DNA of 64,000 nt from Nephrocerus scutellatus. Lineage: Eukaryota > Arthropoda > Insecta > Diptera > Pipunculidae. The translations under genes and the position numbers were made by a program. The notes under the pieces were generated by a model. It saw only the letters and a program-made list of their open reading frames with translations. It searched no databases and was not told where the DNA came from. The stretch spans positions 90,852,965 through 90,916,964 of the forward strand of contig OX352765.1 of the NCBI GenBank assembly GCA_947095585.1, given 5' to 3'. Numbering within the stretch: the stretch's first letter is position 1; every line of letters starts with the position of its first letter. This document shows positions 1-11,990 of this stretch, piece after piece.

Positions 1-1270
1 GTCGATTCGGACCTCTATATTGTTGGTATAGTGCTCCGTGCGTGGCTTGCATCATCACGAAACACTGAGTCCCCGAATCTGAGATTTTAGTCAACACGGC
101 TGCCCTTCGCAACGAAGAGACCAAAAACAACTACGGTCAAGCTATAGGACACGTCCTAAATGCGTAGAAGAGAAATTGACACCCATCTCATAAGTACTGC
201 TTACTCCATCTGAGGCACTAGTCGTAGAGACCGGAACGACTGGTTCAATGAAGAATTTAAGCTAGCGACTGAACGTAAGAACGTTGCGTACCAAGCAATG
301 TAAGAACTCATCTCATAGAACGCGGCCTTAAAGCAATAAATGAACGGCTATGCCCCGCACGCGAGGGCAGAATATAAAGAGCTGAGAAAATATGAAAAAT
401 CATTGCACCGAAGAAAGAAAGCAGCCTGGGAGAAGAGCCTCGGCAGTGAACTAGAACAGTACAGAGAGAAAAGACGGCACCAGGCGGGGAAGTTCTACCA
501 AATGGTCAACGGTTTGATGCAATATACACTGCATTGCACGTACTGCAAAGGCAAAGAGGGTAATCTGACCGCCAATCTCAAAGGCATCTTAAAGCGATTG
601 GAAGAGCAGTTTCATGAGTTGCTTAATCGCCAGCTAACTGAGAAATTTAAGGAACCACCAATCACCGAAGAACACACTATGCTGCCGCAACTAAGCATAG
701 ACGAACTTAGCAAAGCGATAAATCGATCGGCTCACAAATAATAAAGCTCCCGGATCAGATGGAATCCCAGCGGAACTTCTATAATTCAAGACAGGATAGC
801 CCTATACGCTAAAGTCATCATTGGTCCCTACGAGTGTGGCTTCATCCCAGGCAAATTAACAGCTGATCAGGTTTATACACTTAGGCAGGTGATGGATATA
901 TGTCTAGAGTTTCAAAACTCAATACACCATATTTTTATAGACTTTAAAGCCGCCTATGATAGCATAGCCAGAGTAGAACTTTATAAAGCCATTAGAGAAT
1001 TCGGCATTCCAAGTAAACCAAGGCCATTCACCATATATAACGGGCTCCAACAAAGGGATGATCTGGCGTGCGTCCTCTTCAATCTGGCATTGGAGATATT
1101 GATCCGAGCCTCTGACTTAACGGCGAGAGGAACAATCCTCTATAAGTCCCTTCAGATACTGGCTTATACAGATGATATTAACATCATTGGTAGAATCCCA
1201 AAAGCTGTAAATGAAGCTTTCATCAAGATCGAGCAGGCGGCGCAAAATCTGAGGCTGCACATAAATTAGT
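1..1270 (+). mobile_element. RTE-like non-LTR retrotransposon remnant (endonuclease end, linker, RT)
   Basis: A decayed element that enters from before the window. At 60-120 it shows the endonuclease-RT linker (NTAALRNEET). At 230-300 it reads DWFNEEF..A..RKNVAYQAM. Residues of the frame at 340-741 give the usual linker (YKELRKYEKSLHRRKKAAWE, then KFYQMVN). At 745-785 it has the eroded NKAPGSDGIPAEL region. At 840-1269 RT follows with FIPGKLTADQVYTLRQ, the motif A sequence FIDFKAAYDSI and a YTDD in place of YADD. RT residues between IPSK and NGLQQ are deleted. Frameshifts occur before 340 and near 741. The family is that of the 'craniofacial development protein 2-like' elements. The clade name RTE-like is from memory of the family. 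Confidence 0.85.
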
Positions 1271-1342
1271 AAATTCCAAGTAAACTGACACGACTATGTA
1301 GGTTGACGGTAACCAATTTTTAAGCCAAGTAAAAATATCCGG

Positions 1343-1560
1343 ATAACTACCAAGGCCATTCACCTTATATAACGGGCTCCAACAAAGGGATGATCTGGCG
1401 TGCGTCCTCTTTAACCTGCCGTTGGAGAAAGTTATCAGATACTCTGACGTAACGGCGAGAGTAAAAATCCCGCATAAGTCCATTCAGATACTGGCTTAGG
1501 CTGACGATATTGATATCGTTGGTAGACGTAGACGGGAATATTTCGAATTATAATGAAACA
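1343..1560 (+). mobile_element. Second, partial copy of the same internally deleted RT fragment
   Basis: Bases 1346-1412 repeat 1014-1080 almost exactly, starting at the same junction (accaaggccattcacc, then ataacgggctccaac). The similarity continues more loosely to about 1545, through a motif C in which a stop precedes ADD. The copy starts inside RT, has lost everything 5', and is followed by non-repeat DNA. It therefore looks like a local duplication of the already deleted element or a nearby sibling insertion. Confidence 0.8.
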
Positions 1561-3789
1561 TAAGCCGAGCAAGAACAACGATTGCAAGTAATATTTTTTT
1601 TTTCAAAGGCCACTGATATGCTTCTCAATCCGTCTTCAGAAATACAACCTTATATTGCACGGCATAATCCTTGGTTTGTGTAGCGATTGTGACTAGATCA
1701 GCACTCTATCAGTGACACAGCATGGGAGCTCGGCCGAACTTTGCGTTCAAATCGTAATTTTATAATTTACGATATTTTCTTTGGCTTTGGTAGTCTAACG
1801 GAGTCGTGTCATCACATCGTCGACCCTATACTACTCCTAAACTTTTGTCGTTCTAATTGCACTGAAAGTGCTCCGATCGATCGATTTTAACTTCGTGCAG
1901 TCCACTGAGCTTCGATTCGCGACACTGTTGCTCACGTGGCTACGCTGGCATAAAGGACGACATAGCCTTAGCTATTTGCTATACCAGCTATCGAACATAA
2001 ATTTCTAAGTTTCAGCCTATAGCTGCCTGACAGCAGCACTGATACTCTGACCGACCGGGCATTTGTTTGGCATACATAGTGTTTTATTTTAGGCATTATG
2101 TATTTATAAGTTTGCGTTTTTCAATTTCAACACACTATCATTAAGAACCCTGGGTGACCGACGAGCATCACCAAAGCAAATACATTACAGGATATTACAG
2201 CAATTTACTTCAATATCGCAAAAAGTAAGTCTTTTCGAGGGATGTTAATTAAAAGAACGTTTTAAACAAAACTTTCAATGCGACCACACTCGAAATTCCA
2301 TTGTAGAATTATAGTCAAATGATTTGGAATCCATAAAGTTCAGCAAATTGTCATTTTACAATCAATTGAGCTTCGTAAGAAAATTTTATTGTGTAATTCC
2401 ACTTTTTAGTTACTGTCTACGATGACGAATTGTTATTTTCGAAGCGATAATATCCCAGCATCAATACCGGATAACAGGATACACTTTTTTACAGAGTTGC
2501 AGCGATCCAAGATAACGTTATCTGATCTAATAAAGCTGGTAATTAAACAACGAAAATAATTATTAATAAATCTTTGACGAATGTGCGAAATGCACATCGT
2601 GTAAGTTGTCATGAAGTGTGTGGATCCGGGATGAATGAATGCGCTGCTGTATGATCATCACTCAGATCTCTGCTGAGGTCTCAGCATTCAAAGTGGTGAT
2701 GAAACTGCGCAGTGCACATTAGAAATTCCCCAAACGGTAGATCATCTGCATCGTGTAATGGTAAGTTGTAAAAATTTACCTACCGCCCGATACCAATAGA
2801 GCACAATCGCCCGAGACCGATGATTAATAAATTATTTTATTCTAATTGCATTAAAAGCGTATTTTGTATTCTTTTCAAATCATAATTCAACACTAATCAA
2901 CGCGCTGTATATTCATTCATTCATTCACACACTTACTTACTCCTCATTCATTTGCATTTCATGCTTCTCCTCCATCTCCGTTACCATCGCCAACAAAGCT
3001 CTGACCAACCGCTAGGGATTTCCGGAACGTTTTACAGGTGTAACTACAGTACAACCATGAACAACAGAATATCAAAGTCAACCGTGAGAAAATCTATTAT
3101 TGCCTTTTTGACATGGCTCTGCGGAATATTGAAACTGACAGCAACAGCAGCAATAACAAATAGTGACAGTAACCGGAATAGAAGAATCGTCATTACCGCC
3201 GATCATCGGTCATCGTCATTTTTATGCGACGGCATTAATGCATATTGGTGCCGTGTCATTGTTTCAAGCTCGCGTATTGCACAATGCGAGGAACCCATTC
3301 ACGTCCAGAATGGAATAGCGTAACAGGTTTCCTAAAAATACTAATCATTAAAAATAGAAATTTCCATCGAATTATGATTTGTTTATTAAATAAGTAATCA
3401 TATCTTTCAAGCGTTTACATGTTGGGGGCGAATGCACTTCTTGCCCTGCGATTGAATGGTAATAATTGACTCATTAGTATTGTGACGGCGATGCAGGTGA
3501 TAAACATAGCGGTGCAGCTTTGCATTCGCATTGCACAATTATTATTGATTCCCACACCCACACGCACGATGGCTTCTGTCTGAGAGCTTCAGAAAATTGT
3601 TTTGGAAAATTTATTCATTGTCGTAGTTTTTAGAATAAATTTCACGATTATGATTAATTCCATTTTTTTGTAATACTAAACAAATTGTTAAATGCAGGTT
3701 GAAGTAGACTTAATAGATTTATCTTTGTGTGATTCGAGTAGTTTTTAAAACCCTGAGCGGAACGAGCGCGTTGTCGCCGTCGGTACTTG
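1561..3789. other. Non-coding spacer
   Basis: AT-rich fly intergenic DNA with homopolymer runs and short ATTCATTC repeats near 2913-2935. Short open frames in it have no recognisable motif or codon signal. I see no gene. Confidence 0.5.
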
Positions 3790-4150
3790 CAAGAGTCGAA
3801 TCTTCTATGGGACAGATTTACTAGCGTACTTGTCAGGTGGCTAGTGTACGAGTATTAAATGATCTCAACATTCATAATGATTATTCTGAAAAACTCTCAA
3901 TTCTCGGTATGTGCGTTAGCAACAAGCTTCGTTGGAACGACCACATCGCTAAGAATACTGCGAGAAGTTTAGGTTTCCTTAAACGGTGCAGGATGTACTT
4001 TACAAATCACAGACAGTGCTACTGCTGGGTGGATGTCCTCGAATTTTGAGAGTATTAGAGCTAAAAGTGATCGGATCGTGACGATGGTGGAAAAGGGATT
4101 CTGCCCTAAGCCACACATCGTCCGTGGGTTATTTCCTTAAAGCCTACAGC
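3790..4150 (+). mobile_element. Jockey/CR1-like RT C-terminal fragment
   Basis: The frame at 3837-4049 reads NDYSEKLSILGMCVSNKLRW, then NDHI, an alanine-rich step and LGFLKRCRMYFT. This is the thumb-like region after RT motif D/E in Jockey-superfamily elements (consensus: LGM..S..L.W..HI....K.A...LGFL.R.R..FT). It breaks after the FT motif and degenerates by 4150. No RT catalytic motif remains. A related fragment lies on the minus strand near 62.2-62.5 kb. Confidence 0.65.
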
Positions 4151-4353
4151 TCTCCTCAGAGAAGATTCTGCACAGAATTCCGAATTGCATTCCAAATCAT
4201 AGAGTATTGTACAGAGGAATATGTTCTCCTCACCTCGTACTGGCGGTAGATGACGCCTTCATGAAATGGCCTAATACCTGCAAAAGTATTGTAAATTACC
4301 ACTTTGGCCATGCTAGTCCCAGCGTTTCCGGAAAAGCCTCTGATAAGTAGACT

Positions 4354-5515
4354 GTGAGAACAGCCTTCACGATCATCAGTGCTGTTGCTGGTACGTGCCC
4401 AAGTGCGTGTTATTTTGTTGTGCACGCTGATCACAGCGCTTCCCGAACCAAGACTAAAAAGCATGGTGCATCCGCTACCCTCACTAAGCTGTTTGCTAAG
4501 GAAAATAAAATCCTAGGTCTCATCCAGCCTTGGGTTAATAGCGGACAGGTAAAAGGTCTACGGAACGGGACAAATAAGTTGATCTGTAAATGCGGGGAGC
4601 CAGTAAAAAGGGCGGCCTGCTTGATCGGGACGAACCTTAAATTTCTTCCTATTCCAGTATTCATACCGAAAGAACTAGTGGCCCTTGAAGTTCCGACCGA
4701 TAAGGGAACACAGAACATCATGTGTGTTTTAGAATATTTCCCTGGCGACGACGAAAACATTCCGCCCTTAGAGGTCCAATGCACATCATCAGGTCTGGGG
4801 AAGCAGCGACATCCACAAAAGGGGTGAGTATCTTTTAGAATATCATCATACACGGACCTGAACGCATCTGAGCAAAGGGTCGGTATTACTAGTAGTGTAA
4901 ATATTTTATCCGGTAAAATATTCAGTCCGGATAAGGTTGAATGGGCAGTAGACTCTTTTAAAACTTTCAAAGCTCTCGGCAGTGAAAGAATCTTTACAGC
5001 GCTTCTACAGAAGGCAATCGATCCCATCATACCGGGTATGATTACTTTATTTAGAGCCCGCTACAAATGTGGGTACTTTCCTACTACCTGGACTTATAAG
5101 TCTAACATCATTTGTCCTCAAAACCATGGAGAGACTTATTAATGTTCATATTAGAGGCCTGTTAGAATTGTCTACCCCACACAGGAAAGGCAAAAGAACA
5201 GAAGCACTATCTTTTAAAGATGATAGAAGGAACTTTTCGTTCCAAGAAAGGGGCCCTCTATGCTTTGCACGATATTGCGGGCGCTTTCGATAATATTGGC
5301 TACGACTCTATTGCCAGGGCAATCAGTAGCGGTGGTATCGAAGACTCGACCAATCATTGGATAAGGGCCATGCTTCATCCTCGGGAGAAGTGCATGTGTC
5401 TATGACTGCAGTTAAGGAATGTCCCCAAGAGGAGTGCTTTCCTCTCTCTATGGTCACTAGTCATCGCCAATCTTCTAGTCGATCCTCATAGATAAGGCTA
5501 CCTCGCCATTTGTTA
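4354..5515 (+). mobile_element. LOA/I-like non-LTR element copy A: endonuclease start joined to RT
   Basis: The frame at 4431-4800 gives an AP-endonuclease N-terminal part (LIQPWVNSGQVKGLRNGTNK, later EYFPGDDENIPPLEVQ). The rest of the endonuclease is missing. RT follows from about 4900 (WAVDSFKTFKALGSERI for the usual SFKPYKSPGxDGI), then the motif of LKTMERLINVHIRGLLELS (5105-5175), DIAGAFDNIGYDSI at 5270-5310, and eroded PQGGVLSPLLWSL near 5430-5470. Several frameshifts and stops interrupt it, and it ends abruptly near 5515. Copy C at 56000-57660 is a close relative. Confidence 0.8.
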
Positions 5516-7305
5516 TTTGACCATTTAGCGACTTTTGTTATTAATTAACACTGCAAGTCTATCACAATTGTCATGCAAGGTGCTCTACTGCCTTTACTTA
5601 CCTTCTCTCTACCACCCAAGTAAAATGGTATCTACCGTCACACACTGCTAACAACACAGTGCTTAAGATGTTCTTATAGTTGAAGAACTAGCTTCTACTA
5701 TTTGCCATCGATGGATCCAAAATACAATTCGACATTTAAGGTATTCTTCTGTTATTTTTATGTAGTCAGACGTATTTGGCTCCGATACATAAAGCGGGAA
5801 TAAAACCTTTTATAGTAAAATACAATAATATTTGTATGTTACATTTGATACTCGTAAACATGTTAAATTCCATAGGACAACTCATGTTTCAAAAATAAAC
5901 CATCATACAAGTTCCTTTCACTTTTGTAAGAAATTTTGTGAAATTTATTAGATTTTCAAAAAGTACTGCGTGATTATTACATGTTGCCCATGTCAGAATT
6001 CACTCTTGTGAGGAATTCATGCATGTCTGGCAAATGATCAATGACCTAGTACTAAAAAAAATAAAAAAAAAACTATTCCTAAAAATTCAACCCGCAACAA
6101 TAAAATGCTAAAAAATCAAACTCGAGTTCGATCGCATGAGTTCAGCTGACGAAATGCTTTGCACACATAAATTTCATCTCGCCGCTCGACTTGTTGCTGC
6201 GCACGTGACCTTGCATGACATGACGTGACACACATGACAGCATGTCCTATCACCAACGACAGGACGACGCAGTGTCGAAGCAAAATGACAAAAACGTTCG
6301 CTAGTTCATTGAGTTGAATATTTATGATATATTGTATATACAAAATATATTTAATAAATTTTTTTATTAAAAATAAAAACGAAGATAATCACGATCGATT
6401 TAACGACTCATGATCTTAAGCGGTCACATTCGGGTACAGTGATCCAGTGGCTAGGTTGGCGTCGCTCTGATAGCGAACAATACATTTATATAGATGAGCG
6501 TTCCTAATCAGCTTTCAGAGGCACGTGGATTTTGGCCACAAATCGGTACCGCGCACGGTGCTTTATGACTTTGTAATGTGTAGCAAAGCCAAAGCGATGA
6601 TGTGCAGCTAATTCAAGGGGTGCGCTTGGTTGCTGTTGTGGTTTTGTTGTTGTTAATAACTAAAATATCGTGTTTTTCTGTTCAATTGATTTTCTGAGTA
6701 GTTATAGTCTGCCTGCTAGTTTACTTATCCTGAAAATCACCTTGCGACATGATATCCTGGATCACGTACGTCACGATATTTAGTGGGAGCGCAGTGCATA
6801 GAGCTCTATTCATACTCATACTTGTTTCTGTTGATGTGCTTATAATAATAAAAATAACAATGTTACTAATATTTGCGAAAATACTAGCGGAAGATAATGA
6901 AGAGATGGCAGGTTTGATGCTGCCAACTCACATGTAGCATAACATTTTGCAGTAAGCGATAGGATATCCAGTTGCAAAAAGAAAAATTGTCTGAAAAAAA
7001 TCAAAATATCCCTCTCGAGTAACTGTAATCGGCATGTACAGCACTCTGTCATAAACTCCCACAAACGAGATGGGTAATCTTCAGGTCTTCCAAAACAAAT
7101 TAGCAGCAGCTGTACGCCGAGTGCATGGTAGCAGCCGCCGTGAGGGTATCTTAAGTGACATTAGGAAAGAACGCCAAGTCAATTCAAGTTGTTGGTTGTA
7201 AAAGTAAAATGGAACTGTAAATTGGTGGTAATAATCGCCTTCCTAAAGACGATTTAAATCAAAGTGCCAATATTTTAGTGCAATATATTTCAGTAAAGCT
7301 TTAAT
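5516..7305. other. Non-coding spacer
   Basis: AT-rich DNA with A-tracts at 6052-6071. No motif-bearing frame, structured RNA or transposon end was recognised. Confidence 0.5.
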
Positions 7306-7309
7306 TTAT

Positions 7310-7870
7310 GTGATTCATTATCATCATATTTGGATCCGGTCCTGGCCATCCGCAAAAAATGTCTCCACCGGTCCCGATTTCAAGCCGATGTCATCCAGTT
7401 TGGCATCAGTAAACTCTAGTCGTCCTGGTCTACGCCATCCTTCCAGCGTAGACTTGGCCGGCCTCGTTGACGTGTCCATAATGAATCCTCTTTGCTCACG
7501 TGAGCTAGGTGTCTTGCCCATGGAGCCTACCGAACTAAATTCTCTTCACAATGTCGATATTGTGGTAACGCTCATAGATCTCGTCATTATAAAATCTCTG
7601 GAATCGTCCTTCCTCACATACGGGGCCAACAGTTCTCCGTAAGACTTTTCTCTCGAACGCGGATAAGAGGTCAGAATGCTTTTTGCTAAGCACCCAAGTC
7701 TCGGATCCATATATAAGTACTGGTATGACCATTGTCTTATATACCAGAAGAGTCTTGACAGACTATAGTAGGCTTTGTTGGCTGTAAGCAACCGTGTGCG
7801 TTTTTCTGGTTCCATGCTGGTTCTGCGCCTTACCATGGATACTTTGGTAGACCTTCCGCACCTAGTGCGG
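7310..7870 (-). mobile_element. RTE-like element C-terminal fragment
   Basis: Read on the minus strand from 7870 down, the frames give RRRTSMEPEKRTRLLTANKA, then PVLIYGSETWVLSKKHSDLL with FERKVLRRTVGPVCEEGRF, then STRPAKSTLEGWRRPGR, DDIGL and a QDRIQI end. This is the order seen in the C-terminal part of craniofacial-type RTE elements (YGSETW, FERKVLRRIFGP, RPGRPR, W..LA.DRDRW). At least two frameshifts separate the pieces. The RT core is absent. Confidence 0.8.
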
Positions 7871-8019
7871 TTCTCGCTCTCTCTACTGTTCTAGTTAATG
7901 GACGAGATTCTATTCGCAGGCCACTTTGTTTCACCGGTGAACTGTATTTGCATATCTTTTGAGCTGTTTATATTCATCCTCGTATGCTCTATGAGATTGT
8001 TACATTGTACGCAAGTTTT

Positions 8020-8290
8020 TGGGCGCCGTGGCTCAGTGGATAGAAGCATGGACTGCTGAGCAGGGGGTTCGTGGTTCGAATCCCAGTAACAACACAGTAT
8101 TTTTCACGGTGTCCCATCTCTCGCGAAAGTTTGACAAACGTCCGAGAGTAATAACTTGTCACTGAAAGCTTCTCAATTCGCCGTTCGGATCCGGCATTAA
8201 ATTGTAGGTCACTCCATTTGTGTGCAAAAATATGCATGCTCAACACAAATGGTTGCGAGAAGTCAGGCCTTAGACCGCATGGTCTGTCGC
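8020..8290 (+). repeat. tRNA-derived SINE-like element
   Basis: An A-box-like TGGCTCAGTGG at 8029-8039 and a perfect B-box GGTTCGAATCC at 8073-8083 have normal pol III spacing. The tRNA fold fails: the acceptor ends do not pair (5' GGGCGCC has no complement after the B-box), and the anticodon stem is mismatched. About 200 bases of unrelated body follow. This is the make-up of a tRNA-headed SINE rather than a working tRNA gene. The 3' limit is a guess, because no clear tail or target duplication was found. It lies between two RTE-like fragments, which could have supplied the retrotransposition machinery (inference). Confidence 0.55.
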
Positions 8291-8339
8291 GCCAATATTA
8301 TTAAGTACGAAACATTTTGACATTCAGTATCTAGCTTAC

Positions 8340-9130
8340 ATTCGTCATCGAAACAGTCGTTCCGATTTCTACGACTACTTTCTAGGATGGAGTCAGCAGT
8401 ACTAATGACAGTATCCTTAAATCTCAGCCCCAGGACTTACTCTTCCTGCATTTAGAGTGAGTCCTATCGATTGACCGTAGTTGTTGCTGGTCTCTTCATT
8501 GCGAAGGGCAGCTGTGTTGACTCAAATCTGATTCGCTGATGCAGTATTTCGTGATGATGCAATCTGTGCTTTGAGCATCATACGGATGTGGATATTTTTA
8601 CGCACAAACCTTGTACTGGCATCGACCAAATAATTACTTGCTGCCATCTCTATAACTCTTTGTCTATTATCATTAGTACTCTCGTGCAAGCTATGGGTGC
8701 CAATGTGCTGCCTCCCTACCTATTTTGGCATTCATATCCCCCATGATTTTTAAGTCATACTGATCGCAGGCATGTAGTTCCCGTTCGAAAGATTCAAAGA
8801 ATTGTTCTATTTCATCATCTGGGTAATCATCTGTAGGTGCGCGAATGTTTATTAGGCTCATGTTTTTAAATCTGCCCCACACGCGAAGCTTGCATATCCG
8901 TTCATTTATTGATTCAGAGCTGATAACGGTGGGTTTTATTCTTTTGCTGACTAGAAACCCCAACCCGAGCACATGATGTCTTGCATGACAACTATAATAT
9001 TATGTATAATTCTGTTTTTTTGTAAGGCTCCATTCTACGTCCACCGCATCTCCTGAATTTCTGTTATGTCACCATTTTAAATTTCTAGAGCATTCTGTGT
9101 TATTCGCCCTATTCTGCTGAATGCCGCCAT
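8340..9130 (-). mobile_element. RTE-like endonuclease-domain fragment
   Basis: On the minus strand the frame at 8972-8691 reads GLGFLVSKRIKPTVISSESI, NERICKLRVWGRFKNMSLIN, APTDD and KIMGDMNAKIGRE, which are endonuclease blocks including the GD.NAK motif. Continuing to 8340 it gives GTHSLHESTNDNRQRVIEMA, ASTRFVRKNIH and then VNTAALRNEETSNNYGQS. The TWVSPDG...NQIDH block is deleted between KNIH and the linker. The linker is the same as at 60-120 and 37340-37385. The upstream end to 9130 holds weaker GWNVRTLY-type similarity. Confidence 0.8.
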
Positions 9131-10719
9131 GTGATTAAGTATCTATAAAACTCTTGAATGTCATCTAAAGTCTACAGTCTTTCAGTTTAGCAAATTCACG
9201 CAGTAAACCCACTAAAGCGAGCTCTGGGCATTGTCGCTGCACTGCTTGGTGCGTTTTATTTATCGCCGTCATCATATCATATTCCTCACACATAATCGTC
9301 GGAGATACGATTCGATCGAAGACTGACAACTTCCGACACGACCCTGAATTGTGGGAGCCACACCATCATTGCACTACCAACAGGAAAATCGTAAAGACTT
9401 AACAGTTTTCTATGTCAACACACATTCACACGCGGTGACCAATTACACTCTAAGTTAATGAGTTGTAAGTAAGCTGCAAGCCGAGATGGTGCTGCAAAGC
9501 TACTCCATCACCAGCGACACAATTCATCGTAAAATCAAAATAATAACAACAATAATCATAATGACATAATGGGCATTGTCTTTGAATAAATATTCCATAG
9601 AGTGTTGCGTGTGTGTTTGTTGTTCTTTAGTTCACTTAACTAATTCAATTCAATTTTTCTGCCTCATTCACAACTCAACGCAATTATTGCTGAGATGCAT
9701 CGCGGCGAGCAAAGTCTCCTTCAGCAAACATGCGACACAAAAAGTGCATAATTTGTTTTTGTTATTTTGCGATACATATCGCTATCATGACCTTGCCCCG
9801 CGTGCTTTGCGAGTATACCTACGACAATTTTTTATTGTGAAATTTTGTCATTTTTTCCGCCCGCTACTTCGACGACGACGACTCTATGACGCCGGCAGGA
9901 AGAACCATTGTTCAATGAACTTTTATTGCAACAATTGTATTCGCTGCCACTTTAAATACACACGACAAACTCTTATTACAAATAATCGCAGTACGTCGGT
10001 GTTGGCTTTTTTGCGTTTTTGTAGGTTAATTTTTTTGTTCACTTGCTTGAAGGTTAAGTAACATATTAACAGTTTTTCTGCTATTTGATTAAGCACCTAA
10101 TGGAAATTCGTTTTCTATTTGCATCAAAGCGTGAACAAATTAATTCATAACAAAAGACTTAGAAAACGAACTTGAAATAAGTGGCAGCAGTCGAGCAATT
10201 AATTTTGCTATTGCGTAGCTGACCTACATTCACAATGTTATAGAAGAAAATGACATTTTAGAACTCCCGCCGAAAACAAATTTGAAAAGAATTGTTCTCA
10301 ATACAACAAACAAAAAGTTTTCCAAACTTTTCATTGGCGATTGTTTGATTCAGGTTCGACGATTGAATTTCCCTCAATTCATTGCTCAGTGAGTGTGATC
10401 TAAAATCACTCATTATAATAAACTCAGAAGACACAATACGCCTTTTCGGAGTATTTGACTAATCCACTGCCACTTACGTCGTTGAATGGTTGTTCCTAAT
10501 GGTTCCTGACCCGTTCTCTAGTAAAGATGTTCGTTAGAGATACGGTTAGGCTAGAAAACACTTAAGATGTTCCGTAGACACCTATTTAAGAACTTTTTTA
10601 ATCTTTTTGTGATAGTAGCGGTTCCCTTCCAAGCACACAGCACAGATTCAACATTTGAACGGAATAGTCGTAGATTGGCAATTAAGTTGATCGCATTGCT
10701 TCGCCATATCATGGACATC
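9131..10719. other. Non-coding spacer with one long unsupported open frame
   Basis: The plus-strand open frame at 9576-10061 (161 codons) is Cys/Phe/Leu rich, with no domain, no splice context and no codon bias that I recognise. The rest is AT-rich spacer. I do not call a gene. Confidence 0.4.
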
Positions 10720-11990
10720 ATTCTAAACGCTGATTTTGCATTGGCAAATCGGTTGACATTGTCCTGTTTGGTTGCACCTTCGGTCGAGACAATACTCCCA
10801 AGATATTGAAAACTCTCTATCTTTCAGATGTTCCTTAATTCTCTCAAGCTCTACTTTGGCTATTACCTTTGCAACTGCAGGAAGAACGCAAATACCTCTC
10901 CAGTTTTCGCATTCCATAAGACTACCTTTTTAGAGACTTGGAAATTATTCCCTTCTTACATTCTGTCTCCCAATCTCTCTCTACAAGAGGATATAAAAGC
11001 TCTGTTGATGTCGTTGGAGCGGCACGCAGAAGCTCTGCGGACATACCATCTAGTCCTACCGACTTGTTGTTCTTTAGTGCATTGATCGCGGCGATATCAT
11101 CTTTACTGGGAATTGAGGTACGGAATTCGGGAAATATTTACTTCCGGCAGCTCCGTTCTATTTGGGTGCATATCGTTAGCAAATACACGGTTAAGAACCG
11201 TAGAGAAATGCTCCTTATATCGCTTGAGCTGATCCTCATCTGAAACGAGTACGGCACCATCTGGGCCTTTCACCGAGCGGTGACCACCTGTCAGCTCTTT
11301 GGTGACTCTGTAAACGGTTCTGCTGTTGAACCTGAGGTCAAGGTTTTAATACAATCACGTTTGTCACGTCTTACACTACGCTGCACTTCTCTCATTTTCC
11401 TTCGATACAGGGACTCTAGCTCGATCCTCGCTGCTGCTGGGGTATCTACAATACGAGCTTTAAGTGGCTTACGTTCTTCAATCCGCCTCCAGGTAACTTC
11501 GGTAAGCCAAGTGCTGTGCCTTGCCTGGATTCTACCAATAATACTTTCCACTCCATATGTGAAAGCATTTTTCACAGATTCCAATGTTCTTGGATGATTG
11601 TCGGCAGTGAGCTGCTGATTAGTTTCACCCCTTGCGATAAATTATCCCTTGATTTTTGGCGTACTGAGAGGATTTTTACCGAGTCGATGTTTTAACTAGG
11701 CATTCGGATGATATTGCGGAGCCTTTGAACTGATGGAGTACGTAACTGGACAGTAGCTACCAGAAGATGATGATCCAGTACCATACCCATGTCTGTTCCT
11801 CGTTTGTTTCGGACGTCTAAAAGACAGCTCCTAAAACGTCGGCTGATGGTCACATGGTAGATTTGGATGGATGACCATTGCCTGTCAGTTGACACCCAGC
11901 TGACTTTATGGCAGGTCTTATGCTCATACATGGCACCTCCTATGACAAAGGTGGTTGGTGTTGCAGAAGTCAGTAGATTCCTGATCAATC
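10720..11990 (-). mobile_element. RTE-like element, second subfamily: endonuclease end, linker, RT start
   Basis: Read 11990 to 10720. The endonuclease C-terminal part has HKTCHKVSWVS, IYHVTISRRFRSCLLDVRNK, RGTDMG and LDHHLLVA (usual SDHH). The linker at 11584-11291 has ARHSTWLTEVTWRRIEERKP, LKARI and SLYRRKMREVQRSVRRDKRD. The RT start at 10917-10723 has CENWRGICVLPAVAKVIAKV and LERIKEHLKDREFS. After that the RT catalytic core is lost. The linker (WRxIEERxxLKARI...VRRDKRxxxE) marks a subfamily distinct from the one at 1-1270. Frameshifts occur between blocks. Confidence 0.8.

Noticed and set aside
2952..3323. 123-codon plus-strand frame
   Set aside because: It is Thr/Ser/Arg rich without a motif, and nearby sequence shows no exon signals.
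7310..7642. Plus-strand frame of 110 codons
   Set aside because: It is the antisense shadow of the RTE-like C-terminal fragment on the minus strand.
8021..8090. Functional tRNA gene
   Set aside because: The A and B boxes are good, but acceptor, anticodon and T stems do not pair, so it is better read as a SINE head.
9576..10061. 161-codon plus-strand open frame
   Set aside because: No domain, signal peptide or splice context. The composition fits AT-rich noise, and it has no sign of conservation that I can judge.
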